Positions 45,016 through 54,000 of a stretch of DNA of 64,000 nucleotides are shown here, one piece after another. The stretch covers positions 1-64,000 of the forward strand of contig JAGIAD010000005.1 of NCBI GenBank assembly GCA_017745075.1, given 5' to 3'. Positions within the stretch are counted from its first letter, which is position 1, and each line of letters opens with the position of its first letter. Source of the stretch: Sphingobacteriaceae bacterium. Lineage in GTDB: Bacteria; Bacteroidota; Bacteroidia; Sphingobacteriales; Sphingobacteriaceae. Below the pieces are notes generated by a model, which was given only the letters and a program-made list of their open reading frames with translations, was not told the origin of the DNA and searched no databases. The position numbers were made by a program, and so were the translations under genes.

Positions 45016-45900
45016 ATGGATACTTTTCGCAAGTATATTCATGCAGATCAGCCAGATCAGAAGGAGCAGCCAGATTGGGGTATAAATGTGCTTGATGTTG
45101 GCCACTATATCCATCCTGCAAACACAATTTATCCCGATTCAAAACATCCTGAAGGTTATTTTTTCGAATGGGAGAAGGGGAGGGTACTTGCTGAATATCA
45201 ACTGGTTTATATCGCTTCAGGTATGGGTGTTTTCGAAGCTGAAAAATTAGGTAAGGTTGATATTCAGCCCGGAACACTGTTTTTTCTTTACCCTGGAATT
45301 TGGCATCGCTTTAAGCCCGATGCAGCTACCGGCTGGACAGAATATTGGGTAGGTTTTGAGGGTAATTATGCCAACCACCTGATGAAACAGGAGTGTTTTA
45401 ACCCGGAGCGTCCGCTGATCCAGGTGGGTTTTAATGCCGAATTTATCAACATCTTTATTCAGCTCATTGATACAATAAGGTTTGGCGGTCTGGGCAGTAA
45501 TCAGCTGGCAGCTTGTTTAACCATACAGTTATTGGGGCTGGTTTATGCTTCGGCACTACTTAAAGCACAATCCAACAGCAGAAAAACACAGCTGATCAAC
45601 AACATCAGGTACAGCATCCACGAAAACCTGAATACCAATATCTCACCCGAAGAACTGGCAGCAAAACACAATGTAAGTTATGCCTGGTTTAGAAAAGCAT
45701 TTAAAGAAATCATCGGGAAGTCGCCGGGGCAATACCAGTTGAACCTTAAAATCCAGAAGGCCGGCAAAATGTTAAAAGAAACAGATCTGAGCATCGCCGA
45801 AGTGGCTTTCCAAAACGGATTTGAATCTGAGCATTATTTTTCGAGAATTTTCAAGAGTAAAATGTTGCTGTCGCCATCTAAATACAGAAACAATTCGTAA
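45016..45900 (+). CDS. AraC-family transcriptional regulator (sugar locus)
   Basis: A 294-residue regulator. Residues 55-110 form a cupin sensor strand set (LVYIASGMGVFEAEKLGKV, GTLFFLYPGIWHRFKP) typical of AraC-type sugar sensors. Residues 195-292 form the helix-turn-helix pair (NTNISPEELAAKHNVSYAWF, SIAEVAFQNGFESEHYFSRI). The start of the isomerase gene lies 5 nt after its stop, so both are one transcript. It probably senses a sugar handled by that isomerase or by the rhamnose genes downstream. Confidence 0.92.
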   Translation: MDTFRKYIHADQPDQKEQPDWGINVLDVGHYIHPANTIYPDSKHPEGYFFEWEKGRVLAEYQLVYIASGMGVFEAEKLGKVDIQPGTLFFLYPGIWHRFKPDAATGWTEYWVGFEGNYANHLMKQECFNPERPLIQVGFNAEFINIFIQLIDTIRFGGLGSNQLAACLTIQLLGLVYASALLKAQSNSRKTQLINNIRYSIHENLNTNISPEELAAKHNVSYAWFRKAFKEIIGKSPGQYQLNLKIQKAGKMLKETDLSIAEVAFQNGFESEHYFSRIFKSKMLLSPSKYRNNS

Positions 45901-45905
45901 TCATC

Positions 45906-47327
45906 ATGACTAATCACCCATTTAGAATAGGCCTGTTCGGTATAGGTTTAGATACCTACTGGCCACAGTTTAACGGCTTAGAGCAGCGATTGATCGGCTA
46001 TTTAGCGCAGGTAGAGCATAACTTAAAAACTTATGGAGCAGAGGTGTTAAACGTAGGTCTGGTAGACAATGCCGGGAAAGCTTTTAATGCCGGGCATGAT
46101 TTTAAAAAAGGTGATGTAGATGTGATTTTCTTATATGTAACCACCTATGCTTTGTCCTCAACAGTTCTTCCTGTGGTAAGAAGAGCAAAGGTTCCCGTTA
46201 TTATTTTAAATCTTTCACCTGATGAAGCCATTGATTATACCGGTTTTAACCGGCTAAACGATCGTACCAAAATGACTGGAGAGTGGCTGGCTTATTGTTC
46301 TGCATGTCCGGTTCCGGAAATTGCGAATGTATTTAAACGTTCAGGAATTCAGTTTCACCAGATTACAGGCGTACTTAATGATGCAGAAACCTGGAAAGAA
46401 ATTGGCGAATGGGTAGAGGCAGCTAAGGTTGCACACATCATGAACCACAATACGCTCGGCCTGATGGGTAGCTACTATAGTGGCATGCTGGATATTTATT
46501 CTGATATCACCCTGCAAAGCTCCGTTTTTGGCAACCACATAGAAATTATCGAATTCGATGAACTTACAGCTTTAAGGGACGAACTTTCTGAAGATGAGAT
46601 TAAGGCAAAAATTGAGGAATTTAAATCAGTTTTTGAAATTGATCCCTCATGCGAGGCCTACGAATTAAACCGCGCGGCAAAAACCGCTGTAGCATTAGAT
46701 AAATTGGTAGCACGCTACTATCTGGGATCGATGGCTTATTATCATAAAGGGACAGGTAATGCCAATGGCGATACCGTCAGTTCCATTATTCTGGGTAACT
46801 CCTTGCTTACTGCAAGAGGAATCCCTGTGGCAGGAGAATACGAAGTGAAAAATGCACAGGCTATGAAAATTATGGATAGCTTTGGTACCGGAGGTTCATT
46901 TACAGAATATTACGCCATAGATTTTAAAGATGATATAGTATTGATGGGACATGACGGACCCGGACATTTGGCCATTGCTGAAGGGAGGATAAAAGTAAAA
47001 CCATTGCAGGTGTACCATGGTAAGGTGGGGAGTGGATTATCGGTAGAAATGTCGGTGAAACATGGTGCGGTAACCTTACTTTCGGTAGTCGAAAACAACG
47101 GAAAAATCTTTTTACTGATTGCCGAAGGTGAATCAGTAGCCGGGCAGATTCTCGAAATTGGAAATACCAATAGCAGGTACAGATTTCCTATCGGGGCACG
47201 AAAATTTGTTGAAGATTGGAATGCTCAGGGGCCAGCACACCATTGCGCAGTAGGCATTGGACACATCGGGACAAAACTAATCAAACTGGCCAGGTTGCTT
47301 AGTATCGAAGTGGTTCAGGTTTGTTAA
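45906..47327 (+). CDS. L-fucose/L-arabinose isomerase-family protein
   Basis: A 473-residue member of the fucose/arabinose isomerase fold, which interconverts aldose and ketose sugars at a Mn site. Recognised segments are IGLFGIGLDTYWPQF, DVIFLYVTTYALSSTVLP and the C-terminal domain GHDGPGHLAIAEGRIKVKPL, ending GPAHHCAVGIGHIGTKL. The real sugar is uncertain; it is a distant relative, not a typical AraA or FucI. It forms an operon with the AraC regulator, 5 nt upstream, and lies just before the rhamnose genes, which bring their own RhaI-type isomerase. Confidence 0.87.
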   Translation: MTNHPFRIGLFGIGLDTYWPQFNGLEQRLIGYLAQVEHNLKTYGAEVLNVGLVDNAGKAFNAGHDFKKGDVDVIFLYVTTYALSSTVLPVVRRAKVPVIILNLSPDEAIDYTGFNRLNDRTKMTGEWLAYCSACPVPEIANVFKRSGIQFHQITGVLNDAETWKEIGEWVEAAKVAHIMNHNTLGLMGSYYSGMLDIYSDITLQSSVFGNHIEIIEFDELTALRDELSEDEIKAKIEEFKSVFEIDPSCEAYELNRAAKTAVALDKLVARYYLGSMAYYHKGTGNANGDTVSSIILGNSLLTARGIPVAGEYEVKNAQAMKIMDSFGTGGSFTEYYAIDFKDDIVLMGHDGPGHLAIAEGRIKVKPLQVYHGKVGSGLSVEMSVKHGAVTLLSVVENNGKIFLLIAEGESVAGQILEIGNTNSRYRFPIGARKFVEDWNAQGPAHHCAVGIGHIGTKLIKLARLLSIEVVQVC

Positions 47328-47695
47328 CCTGAAATAAAGACAAGTTTAGGTTTATATAGGGTTTGATGTACCCATGGCAGGAAGGTTTTAAAGTATCGTG
47401 GATGGTCATTTCGACCGCAGCGGAGAAATCTATGATTAAAATCATCACCACAGAAACCTACGGTTAAAACAATCATCAGCGGTAATCTTCTTCAATTTGC
47501 GGGAAAACTATCTTAACATTATTGCCCGCTGATTTCACTGATCAGCGCAGAACCAAATCTCTGCCCCCAGCGAAAAATCATCATAGCGAACAGAAGACCT
47601 AAGAAAGTATCAGATTATTTGCCATCCATAACAGTGCATAACAGTTAGCGTTACCATAAATTCTATTTTAGGGCAACCAAATATATTAATAGCAC
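47328..47695. other. 368-nt region upstream of rhaT
   Basis: Contains one arm of the TCGTCATyTCGA repeat family at 47405-47431 and an imperfect pairing between GATTTCACTGATCAGCG and nearby bases. It is the expected place of the rhamnose-operon promoter and operator, but I see neither a full -33/-7 pair nor a copy of the 22-bp palindrome found in the GntR gene. Confidence 0.5.
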
Positions 47696-48790
47696 ATGCA
47701 AGCAGTTTTAGGTGTAATTTTTCATTTCTTCGGTGGGTTCGCTTCCGGGAGTTTTTATATTCCATACAAAAAAGTTAAAGGCTGGGCCTGGGAAAGTTAC
47801 TGGATCGTGGGGGGGATCTTCTCCTGGTTAATCGTTCCGCCACTTGCTGCTTTTTTAACCATTCCTGATTTTACGGCAATTATTTCGGGCACCAATGGTA
47901 ATATTTTATGGCTAACCTATTTTTTTGGGGTACTATGGGGTATAGGAGGCTTAACCTATGGTTTGGGTGTCCGTTATCTTGGGGTATCATTAGGAAGCAG
48001 TATTATTTTAGGGCTTTGCATGGTTTTGGGTTCTATATTACCATCCATTTACTTCGATTTTTTCCCGCAGGCCGGTAAAGATACTTTTACCATGTTTTTG
48101 CAAACCGATTGGGGGCGTATGGTATTACTGGGGCTTTTGGTGTGTGTTGTTGGTATTATTATCTGCGGTAAAGCAGGTATGATGAAAGAGAAAGAAATGA
48201 AATCGGGTGTAACTGATCCGCATGGTATGGAGGTGAAAACCGAATACAAATTTGGTCTCGGCCTGTTCGTGGGGATTGTTTCAGGTGTTTTAAGCGCCTG
48301 CTTCAACTTTGGTATCGAAGCCGGAAAACCAATGGCCGATGCAGCAAATGCCATCTGGAAAGCAGCAAATCCTGCAGAAACCGGTAATTTTTTGTTTCAG
48401 AACAACGTTACTTATGTAATTGTACTTTGGGGAGGTTTAACCACCAACTTTATCTGGTGTATGCTGTTGAATGTAAGAAACAAAACATTTGGCGATTATA
48501 CCAATGCAAAAACACCTCTTTTAAAAAACTATATTTTTTCGGCGCTGGCCGGTACAACCTGGTTCCTGCAATTCTTCTTTTACGGTATGGGCGAAAGCAA
48601 AATGGGCAACGGTGCGAGTTCGTGGATTCTGCATATGGCCTTTATCATATTAATTGCAAATGTATGGGGGCTGGTGTTAAAAGAGTGGAAAGGTGTATCA
48701 AGAAAAACGTTGATTACCGTTTTGACAGGTATTTTAACCATCATCATTTCGGTACTCATTGTGGGTTATGGTAATTCAATAAAAGCTTAA
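47696..48790 (+). CDS. rhaT: L-rhamnose/proton symporter RhaT
   Basis: A 364-residue inner-membrane transporter with about ten helices that brings L-rhamnose into the cell with H+. It starts MQAVLGVIFHFFGGFASGSF and YIPYKKVKGWAWESYW, which is diagnostic of RhaT. Conserved loops follow at GVRYLGVSLGSSIILGLCMV and NFGIEAGKPMADAA. It is the first gene of the main rhamnose run; the aldolase/dehydrogenase gene begins 27 nt after its stop. Confidence 0.95.
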   Translation: MQAVLGVIFHFFGGFASGSFYIPYKKVKGWAWESYWIVGGIFSWLIVPPLAAFLTIPDFTAIISGTNGNILWLTYFFGVLWGIGGLTYGLGVRYLGVSLGSSIILGLCMVLGSILPSIYFDFFPQAGKDTFTMFLQTDWGRMVLLGLLVCVVGIIICGKAGMMKEKEMKSGVTDPHGMEVKTEYKFGLGLFVGIVSGVLSACFNFGIEAGKPMADAANAIWKAANPAETGNFLFQNNVTYVIVLWGGLTTNFIWCMLLNVRNKTFGDYTNAKTPLLKNYIFSALAGTTWFLQFFFYGMGESKMGNGASSWILHMAFIILIANVWGLVLKEWKGVSRKTLITVLTGILTIIISVLIVGYGNSIKA

Positions 48791-48817
48791 CAAATAAAAA
48801 TTAAATAGAATATAAGA

Positions 48818-50938
48818 ATGTCAATCGATACGAAAAGTTATAAGCATGTAAGCTATCTATGGGATGAAGAAGAAGCCGCAAAACTGGCTGGTGATGAAGT
48901 TGCCCTCTTAATTTATCGCTCTAATTTATTGGGCGCCGATTTACGCTTAACCAATTATGGAGGTGGCAATACCTCGTGTAAATTGCTTGAAAAAGATCCG
49001 CTTACCGGTTTGGAAACGGAAGTAATGTGGGTGAAAGGGTCAGGCGGCGATTTAGGGACCCTAAAGAAAAGCGGCCTTGCAGCATTATATGTTGATCGTT
49101 TACGTAGCCTGAAAAATATTTACCGTGGTGTAGAACATGAAGATGAAATGGTTGAACTATTTAACCACTGCATATTCGATTTAAACTCTAAAGCACCATC
49201 GATCGATACACCTTTACATGGTTTCCTGCCATTTGCCCATATCGATCACCTGCACCCGGATGCGGCCATTGCCATTGCGGCAGCTAAAGACGGTAAAAAA
49301 ATTACAGAAGAATTATTTGGGGGAACTATAGGTTGGGTAGAATGGAAAAAACCGGGTTTCGAACTGGGCTTGCAATTAAAGCAGTGTTTAGATGAAAATC
49401 CTAGTATCCGCGGTATTATGCTCGGCTCACATGGTTTATTCACATGGGGTAATACCGCTTACGAAAGTTACCTGAATACCTTAGAAGTAATCGAGATCTG
49501 TTCCGATTACCTGAGCCAGCATTATGGTAAAAAAGGGCCGGTTTTTGGCGGACAGAAAATAGAAAGTGCAAGTGCTGATCTACGTAAAAAGCAAGCGGCT
49601 GCAATAGCGCCTGTTTTACGCGGTTTATGCTCTTCCAAACAACATATGATCGGCCATTTTACTGATGACAGCCGTGTACTGGAATTTATTAATTCTAACG
49701 ACCTGGAGCGTCTTGCACCAATGGGTACCAGCTGCCCTGATCACTTTTTGCGCACTAAAATCAGTCCATTGGTGCTGTCATTAGCAAGCGATGCCGATTT
49801 ATCTGATGTTAAAGCACTGAAAGAAACATTAGAGCCGGCTTTCGAAGCTTACAGGGCAATGTATACGGCTTATTATGAGGCGTGTAAGCATCCAAACAGT
49901 CCGGTCATCCGTGATACCAACCCCGTGGTTATCTTATATCCGGGTATTGGAATGTTTACTTTTTCTAAAGATAAGCAAACGGCAAGGGTTGCCGCAGAAT
50001 TCTATATCAACGCCATTAACGTAATGAAAGGAGCTGAGGCCGTTTCTGAATATACTTCATTACCGCACCAGGAAGCTTTTAATATCGAATATTGGCTGCT
50101 GGAAGAGGCAAAATTACAGCGCATGCCCAAACCAAAACCTTTAACCGGTAAAATTGCGCTGATTACAGGCAGTGCAGGTGGTATAGGCAAAGCGATTGCT
50201 AAAAAGTTTGTTGCAGAGGGTGCGGTGGTTATCTTAAACGACATGAATGCCGAGCGTTTGGAAGAAGCAGGGAAAGAATTTGAAGGGCTTTACGGGAAAG
50301 ATGCTTACAGCACTGTAATCTTAAATGTTACCAGCGAAGAAGATATTAAAGCAGCTTTCGATTCAGCCGCCCTGGCTTTTGGCGGGGTAGATATCATTGT
50401 TAACAATGCAGGATTGTCGATTTCCAAAACGATTGCCGATCATACCGAAAAAGATTGGGATCTACTATACGATGTTTTGGTAAAAGGTCAGTTCTTTATT
50501 ACGCAGGCTGCAACAAATACGATGCAAAAGCAAAACATTGGCGGCGATATTATTAATATTGTAAGTAAGAATGCTTTGGTAAGCGGACCGAATAATGCAG
50601 GCTATGGCAGTGCAAAAGCTGCACAGTTACATTTGAGCAGATTAAATTCAGCAGAGCTTGGGGCAGATAATATCCGTGTAAATGTAGTTAACCCTGACGC
50701 GGTAATCAGCGATAGCAATATCTGGGCAGGCGGTTGGGCTGAAGGCCGTGCAAAGGCTTATGGCATCACCGTTGCAGAACTGCCGGCTTATTATGCAAAA
50801 CGTACTTTGTTAAATCAGATAATATTACCAGATGATATTGCCAATGCCTGTTTCGCCTTTGTAGGTGGCTTGCTGCAAAAATCAACCGGCAATGTTTTAA
50901 ACGTTGACGGAGGCGTAGCCATGGCATTTGTAAGATAA
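48818..50938 (+). CDS. rhaEW: Bifunctional rhamnulose-1-phosphate aldolase / lactaldehyde dehydrogenase
   Basis: A 706-residue fusion. Residues 1-430 are a class II aldolase/adducin-like domain that would split rhamnulose-1-phosphate into DHAP and L-lactaldehyde, with TNYGGGNTSCK, MWVKGSGGDLGTLKKSG and HIDHLHPDAA. Residues 440-706 are an SDR with the nucleotide motif TGSAGGIG, NNAG and YGSAK, which would oxidise lactaldehyde to lactate. The order and length match the YuxG/RhaEW type found in several phyla. It replaces separate RhaD and lactaldehyde enzymes. It lies between rhaT and rhaI. Confidence 0.93.
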   Translation: MSIDTKSYKHVSYLWDEEEAAKLAGDEVALLIYRSNLLGADLRLTNYGGGNTSCKLLEKDPLTGLETEVMWVKGSGGDLGTLKKSGLAALYVDRLRSLKNIYRGVEHEDEMVELFNHCIFDLNSKAPSIDTPLHGFLPFAHIDHLHPDAAIAIAAAKDGKKITEELFGGTIGWVEWKKPGFELGLQLKQCLDENPSIRGIMLGSHGLFTWGNTAYESYLNTLEVIEICSDYLSQHYGKKGPVFGGQKIESASADLRKKQAAAIAPVLRGLCSSKQHMIGHFTDDSRVLEFINSNDLERLAPMGTSCPDHFLRTKISPLVLSLASDADLSDVKALKETLEPAFEAYRAMYTAYYEACKHPNSPVIRDTNPVVILYPGIGMFTFSKDKQTARVAAEFYINAINVMKGAEAVSEYTSLPHQEAFNIEYWLLEEAKLQRMPKPKPLTGKIALITGSAGGIGKAIAKKFVAEGAVVILNDMNAERLEEAGKEFEGLYGKDAYSTVILNVTSEEDIKAAFDSAALAFGGVDIIVNNAGLSISKTIADHTEKDWDLLYDVLVKGQFFITQAATNTMQKQNIGGDIINIVSKNALVSGPNNAGYGSAKAAQLHLSRLNSAELGADNIRVNVVNPDAVISDSNIWAGGWAEGRAKAYGITVAELPAYYAKRTLLNQIILPDDIANACFAFVGGLLQKSTGNVLNVDGGVAMAFVR

Positions 50939-50945
50939 TAAATGT

Positions 50946-51065
50946 AACCACAGATAAAAAGAATGAACACAGATAAAATTTGATATTATATTCATCAGCA
51001 CGATAGGTTAATGTTTATAGTAACTGAAATATTTACAAGGATATAATCTGTGTTCATCTGTGGTT
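50946..51065. repeat. Nested inverted repeat between rhaEW and rhaI
   Basis: The outer pair is AACCACAGAT (50946-50955) with ATCTGTGGTT (51056-51065). The inner pair is GAACACAGAT (50965-50974) with ATCTGTGTTC (51046-51055). Both pairs are perfect and enclose about 70 nt. It occupies a third of the 339-nt gap; the remainder shows nothing certain. A hairpin here could reduce read-through between the operon halves. Confidence 0.75.
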
Positions 51066-51277
51066 AAAAAAGTAGTGATCTGTGGAACACGGACCACAGC
51101 GATAAATTCAGTTTTTTAAGTTGTTTTACCGGTCTGTGTTTAGGCGCAGATCGAAAATGGCTTTAAGTTTTATGATTGTCCTCGTTTGTCACAAAGCGAT
51201 TCCTTTGGAATAACGGGGATGAACGAGAATGGCGATTGTATCGCCAAAATGATTAACCTAATAAACCAAATATCCTC

Positions 51278-52558
51278 ATGAATATTGAGCAGAACCAAAT
51301 AGAAAAACACAACGACTCCCTTTTAACTCCGCATCAGCGCAAGCTTTCTTTCTTAAAAGAAGATTGGGCGCATGTTGATATAGAAAGCATCATCCAGAAA
51401 CTGGTTGATTTTCAGATTGCCATTCCAAGCTGGGCCTTAGGTACAGGTGGAACACGTTTTGGCCGTTTTGCCATCACCGGTGGCGAGCCACGAACCATCG
51501 AAGAAAAAATTGAAGATGTTGGTTTGCTCCATGCACTAAATGGTGCAAGTGGGGCTATTTCACTTCATATCCCCTGGGATATCCCACAAAATGCTGAGGC
51601 TTTAAAAACTTTAGCATCTGGCTATGGTTTAAAATTCGATGCCATGAACTCCAATACCTTTCAGGATCAGGCAGGTGCTGCATACAGTTATAAATTTGGC
51701 TCATTACAGAACGTAAATAAAGATATCCGTAAACAGGCAATTGAGCATAATATCGAGGTGATTAAACATGGTATTGCGCTGGGGTCTGATGCCTTAACCG
51801 TTTGGCTGGCCGATGGTTCTTGTTTCCCGGGTCAGCTTAATTTCCGTAAGGCCTTTGAAAATACTTTAGAATGCCTTCAGGAGATTTATTCTGCCTTGCC
51901 TGAGGATTGGAAAATGTTTGTGGAGTACAAAGCCTTCGAACCTAACTTTTATTCAACAACAGTTGGCGACTGGGGGCAATCATTATTGTATGCAAGCAAA
52001 TTGGGCAAGAAAGCCTATACTTTGGTCGATTTGGGCCACCATTTACCTAATGCAAACATCGAACAGATTGTGGCGCTGTTGTTAATGGAAGGAAAATTAG
52101 GTGGATTCCATTTCAACGATTCTAAATATGGCGATGATGATTTAACTGCCGGAAGTATTAAACCTTACCAATTGTTTTTGATTTTTAACGAGCTGGTAGA
52201 AGGTATGGATTCAAAAGGCATGAACCATGCAAAAGATTTAGGATGGATGATAGATGCTTCACACAATGTGAAAGATCCGTTAGAAGATTTACTGCAATCT
52301 GTTGAAGCCATTATGATTGCCTATGCGCAAGCACTATTGGTGGATAGAAAAGCATTAAACGAAGCGCAGAATAACAATGATGTAACAAAAGCACAGGAAA
52401 TTTTGCAGCATACTTTCCGCAGCGATTTAAGGCCACTGGTGGCCGAAGCGCGCTTAAGAGTCGGAGCGGCATTATCACCAATCGGCCTATACCGTGATTT
52501 GGATGTACGCAATAATTTGGTGAATCACCGTGGAAAAACCGTTGCTACAGGTTTGTAA
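51278..52558 (+). CDS. rhaI: L-rhamnose isomerase, RhaI type
   Basis: A 426-residue TIM-barrel isomerase converting L-rhamnose to L-rhamnulose. It belongs to the RhaI group, related to xylose-isomerase-like barrels, not to E. coli RhaA. Metal and substrate segments are VEYKAFEPNFY, YTLVDLGHHLPN and GGFHFNDSKYGDDD. The N-terminus LKIPSW-like segment reads IPSWALGTGGTRFGRF. The rhaB start follows 14 nt after its stop with a good AGGAGA ribosome-binding site. Confidence 0.94.
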   Translation: MNIEQNQIEKHNDSLLTPHQRKLSFLKEDWAHVDIESIIQKLVDFQIAIPSWALGTGGTRFGRFAITGGEPRTIEEKIEDVGLLHALNGASGAISLHIPWDIPQNAEALKTLASGYGLKFDAMNSNTFQDQAGAAYSYKFGSLQNVNKDIRKQAIEHNIEVIKHGIALGSDALTVWLADGSCFPGQLNFRKAFENTLECLQEIYSALPEDWKMFVEYKAFEPNFYSTTVGDWGQSLLYASKLGKKAYTLVDLGHHLPNANIEQIVALLLMEGKLGGFHFNDSKYGDDDLTAGSIKPYQLFLIFNELVEGMDSKGMNHAKDLGWMIDASHNVKDPLEDLLQSVEAIMIAYAQALLVDRKALNEAQNNNDVTKAQEILQHTFRSDLRPLVAEARLRVGAALSPIGLYRDLDVRNNLVNHRGKTVATGL

Positions 52559-52572
52559 AGAGGAGAATTGAA

Positions 52573-53958
52573 ATGCTTAAACCTGTAATTGCCATATTCG
52601 ATGTTGGAAAAACGAATAAAAAACTATTCCTGATCGACGAAAACTACAGCATCGTTTACGAGCGGTCTGCGCGTTTTGTAGAAACCGTTGATGAAGATGG
52701 CGAACCATGCGAAAATCTCGAAAGCCTGCGTTTATCTGTTTACGATTCGCTGCATCAGGTTTTGCAATTGAAAGACTTCGATATTAAGGCCATAAATTTT
52801 TCTACTTATGGCGCAAGTTTTGTTTACCTCGATGAAAACGGTAACCCGTTAACACCACTTTATAACTACTTAAAAGAGTATCCCGAAGCGCTTAAAAAAG
52901 CCTTTTATGCAAAGTATGGGGGGGAGGAGAAGATTTCGTTAGAAACCGCCTCGCCAATTTTGGGCAGTTTAAATTCGGGGATGCAATTGTACCGGCTGAA
53001 AAATGAAAAGCCTGAAATATTTGAAAAAGTAAAGTGGGCACTGCATCTGCCTCAATATTTAAGCTACCTGATTACGGGTAAGGCTGTGGCCGATATTACC
53101 AGCATCGGCTGCCATACCCAGCTTTGGGATTTTAATAAAAACAAGTACCACAGCTGGGTGTCAGCAGAAAAGATTGATAATAAGCTCGGAACCTTTACAC
53201 CTGCCGATTCGAGCCTGAAAACCGATTTCGAAGGTAAAAGCATGATGGTTGGAGTAGGGCTGCACGATAGTTCTGCCGCGCTGATTCCTTATCTGGCCAA
53301 TTTTAACACCCCATTTGTACTCATATCAACCGGCACCTGGTGCATCAGTTTAAACCCTTTTAACCAGGAACCTTTAACTGCCGAAGAACTTAAACAGGAT
53401 TGCCTGTGCTACATGCATTTTAAAGGGAAAGCGGTTAAGGCTTCGCGTATTTTTGCCGGTTATGAGCACGAGGTACAGCTTAAACGCATTGCCGAACATT
53501 TCGACCGTGCAGCCTACCTGTTTAAACATTTAAAATTTAATCCTTCCATCATTTTGAGGCTGGCCAATAAAATTCCTGAAAACTTACTCGAACAACAGGA
53601 TTTTTCGGCAAGTTCGGCATTTCCGGCACGCGATCTTAATCTCTTTCAAACTGCAGAAGAAGCCTATCATCAATTGATTTTTGACCTGATCAAACAGCAG
53701 GTTTATTCCTTAAAGCTGATTTTAAATGCGGGCGTGAAAAGAATTTTTGTTGATGGTGGCTTCGGTAAAAATGCAATTTATATGCACTTGCTGGCTATTG
53801 CTATTCCGGATATTGAGGTTTATGCCTCTTCGGTTTCGCAGGCTACGGCCATAGGTACCGCACTCGCTATAAACGATGCCTGGAACGAAAACCCTGCCCC
53901 AACAGATATGATCCAATTAAAATACTATTCTGCCATACAGCGTACAATAGATTTTTAG
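52573..53958 (+). CDS. rhaB: FGGY-family rhamnulokinase
   Basis: A 461-residue sugar kinase that phosphorylates L-rhamnulose to the 1-phosphate. The N-terminal ATPase motif is IAIFDVGKTNKKLFLID. The FGGY core shows VGVGLHDSSAALIPYL, STGTWCISLNPF (adenosine region) and FVDGGFGKNAIYMHL. It is placed directly after rhaI. The assignment to rhamnulose rests on this context plus family resemblance. The GntR regulator begins 42 nt downstream. Confidence 0.92.
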   Translation: MLKPVIAIFDVGKTNKKLFLIDENYSIVYERSARFVETVDEDGEPCENLESLRLSVYDSLHQVLQLKDFDIKAINFSTYGASFVYLDENGNPLTPLYNYLKEYPEALKKAFYAKYGGEEKISLETASPILGSLNSGMQLYRLKNEKPEIFEKVKWALHLPQYLSYLITGKAVADITSIGCHTQLWDFNKNKYHSWVSAEKIDNKLGTFTPADSSLKTDFEGKSMMVGVGLHDSSAALIPYLANFNTPFVLISTGTWCISLNPFNQEPLTAEELKQDCLCYMHFKGKAVKASRIFAGYEHEVQLKRIAEHFDRAAYLFKHLKFNPSIILRLANKIPENLLEQQDFSASSAFPARDLNLFQTAEEAYHQLIFDLIKQQVYSLKLILNAGVKRIFVDGGFGKNAIYMHLLAIAIPDIEVYASSVSQATAIGTALAINDAWNENPAPTDMIQLKYYSAIQRTIDF

Positions 53959-54000
53959 GAATTTCCTTATATTAGAATTTGCGATATCAATATAACCGTT

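Noticed and set aside
47328..47695. Rhamnose operator matching the 22-bp palindrome
   Set aside because: No copy of TGTCGACGAAT or a close variant with dyad symmetry was found by eye upstream of rhaT.
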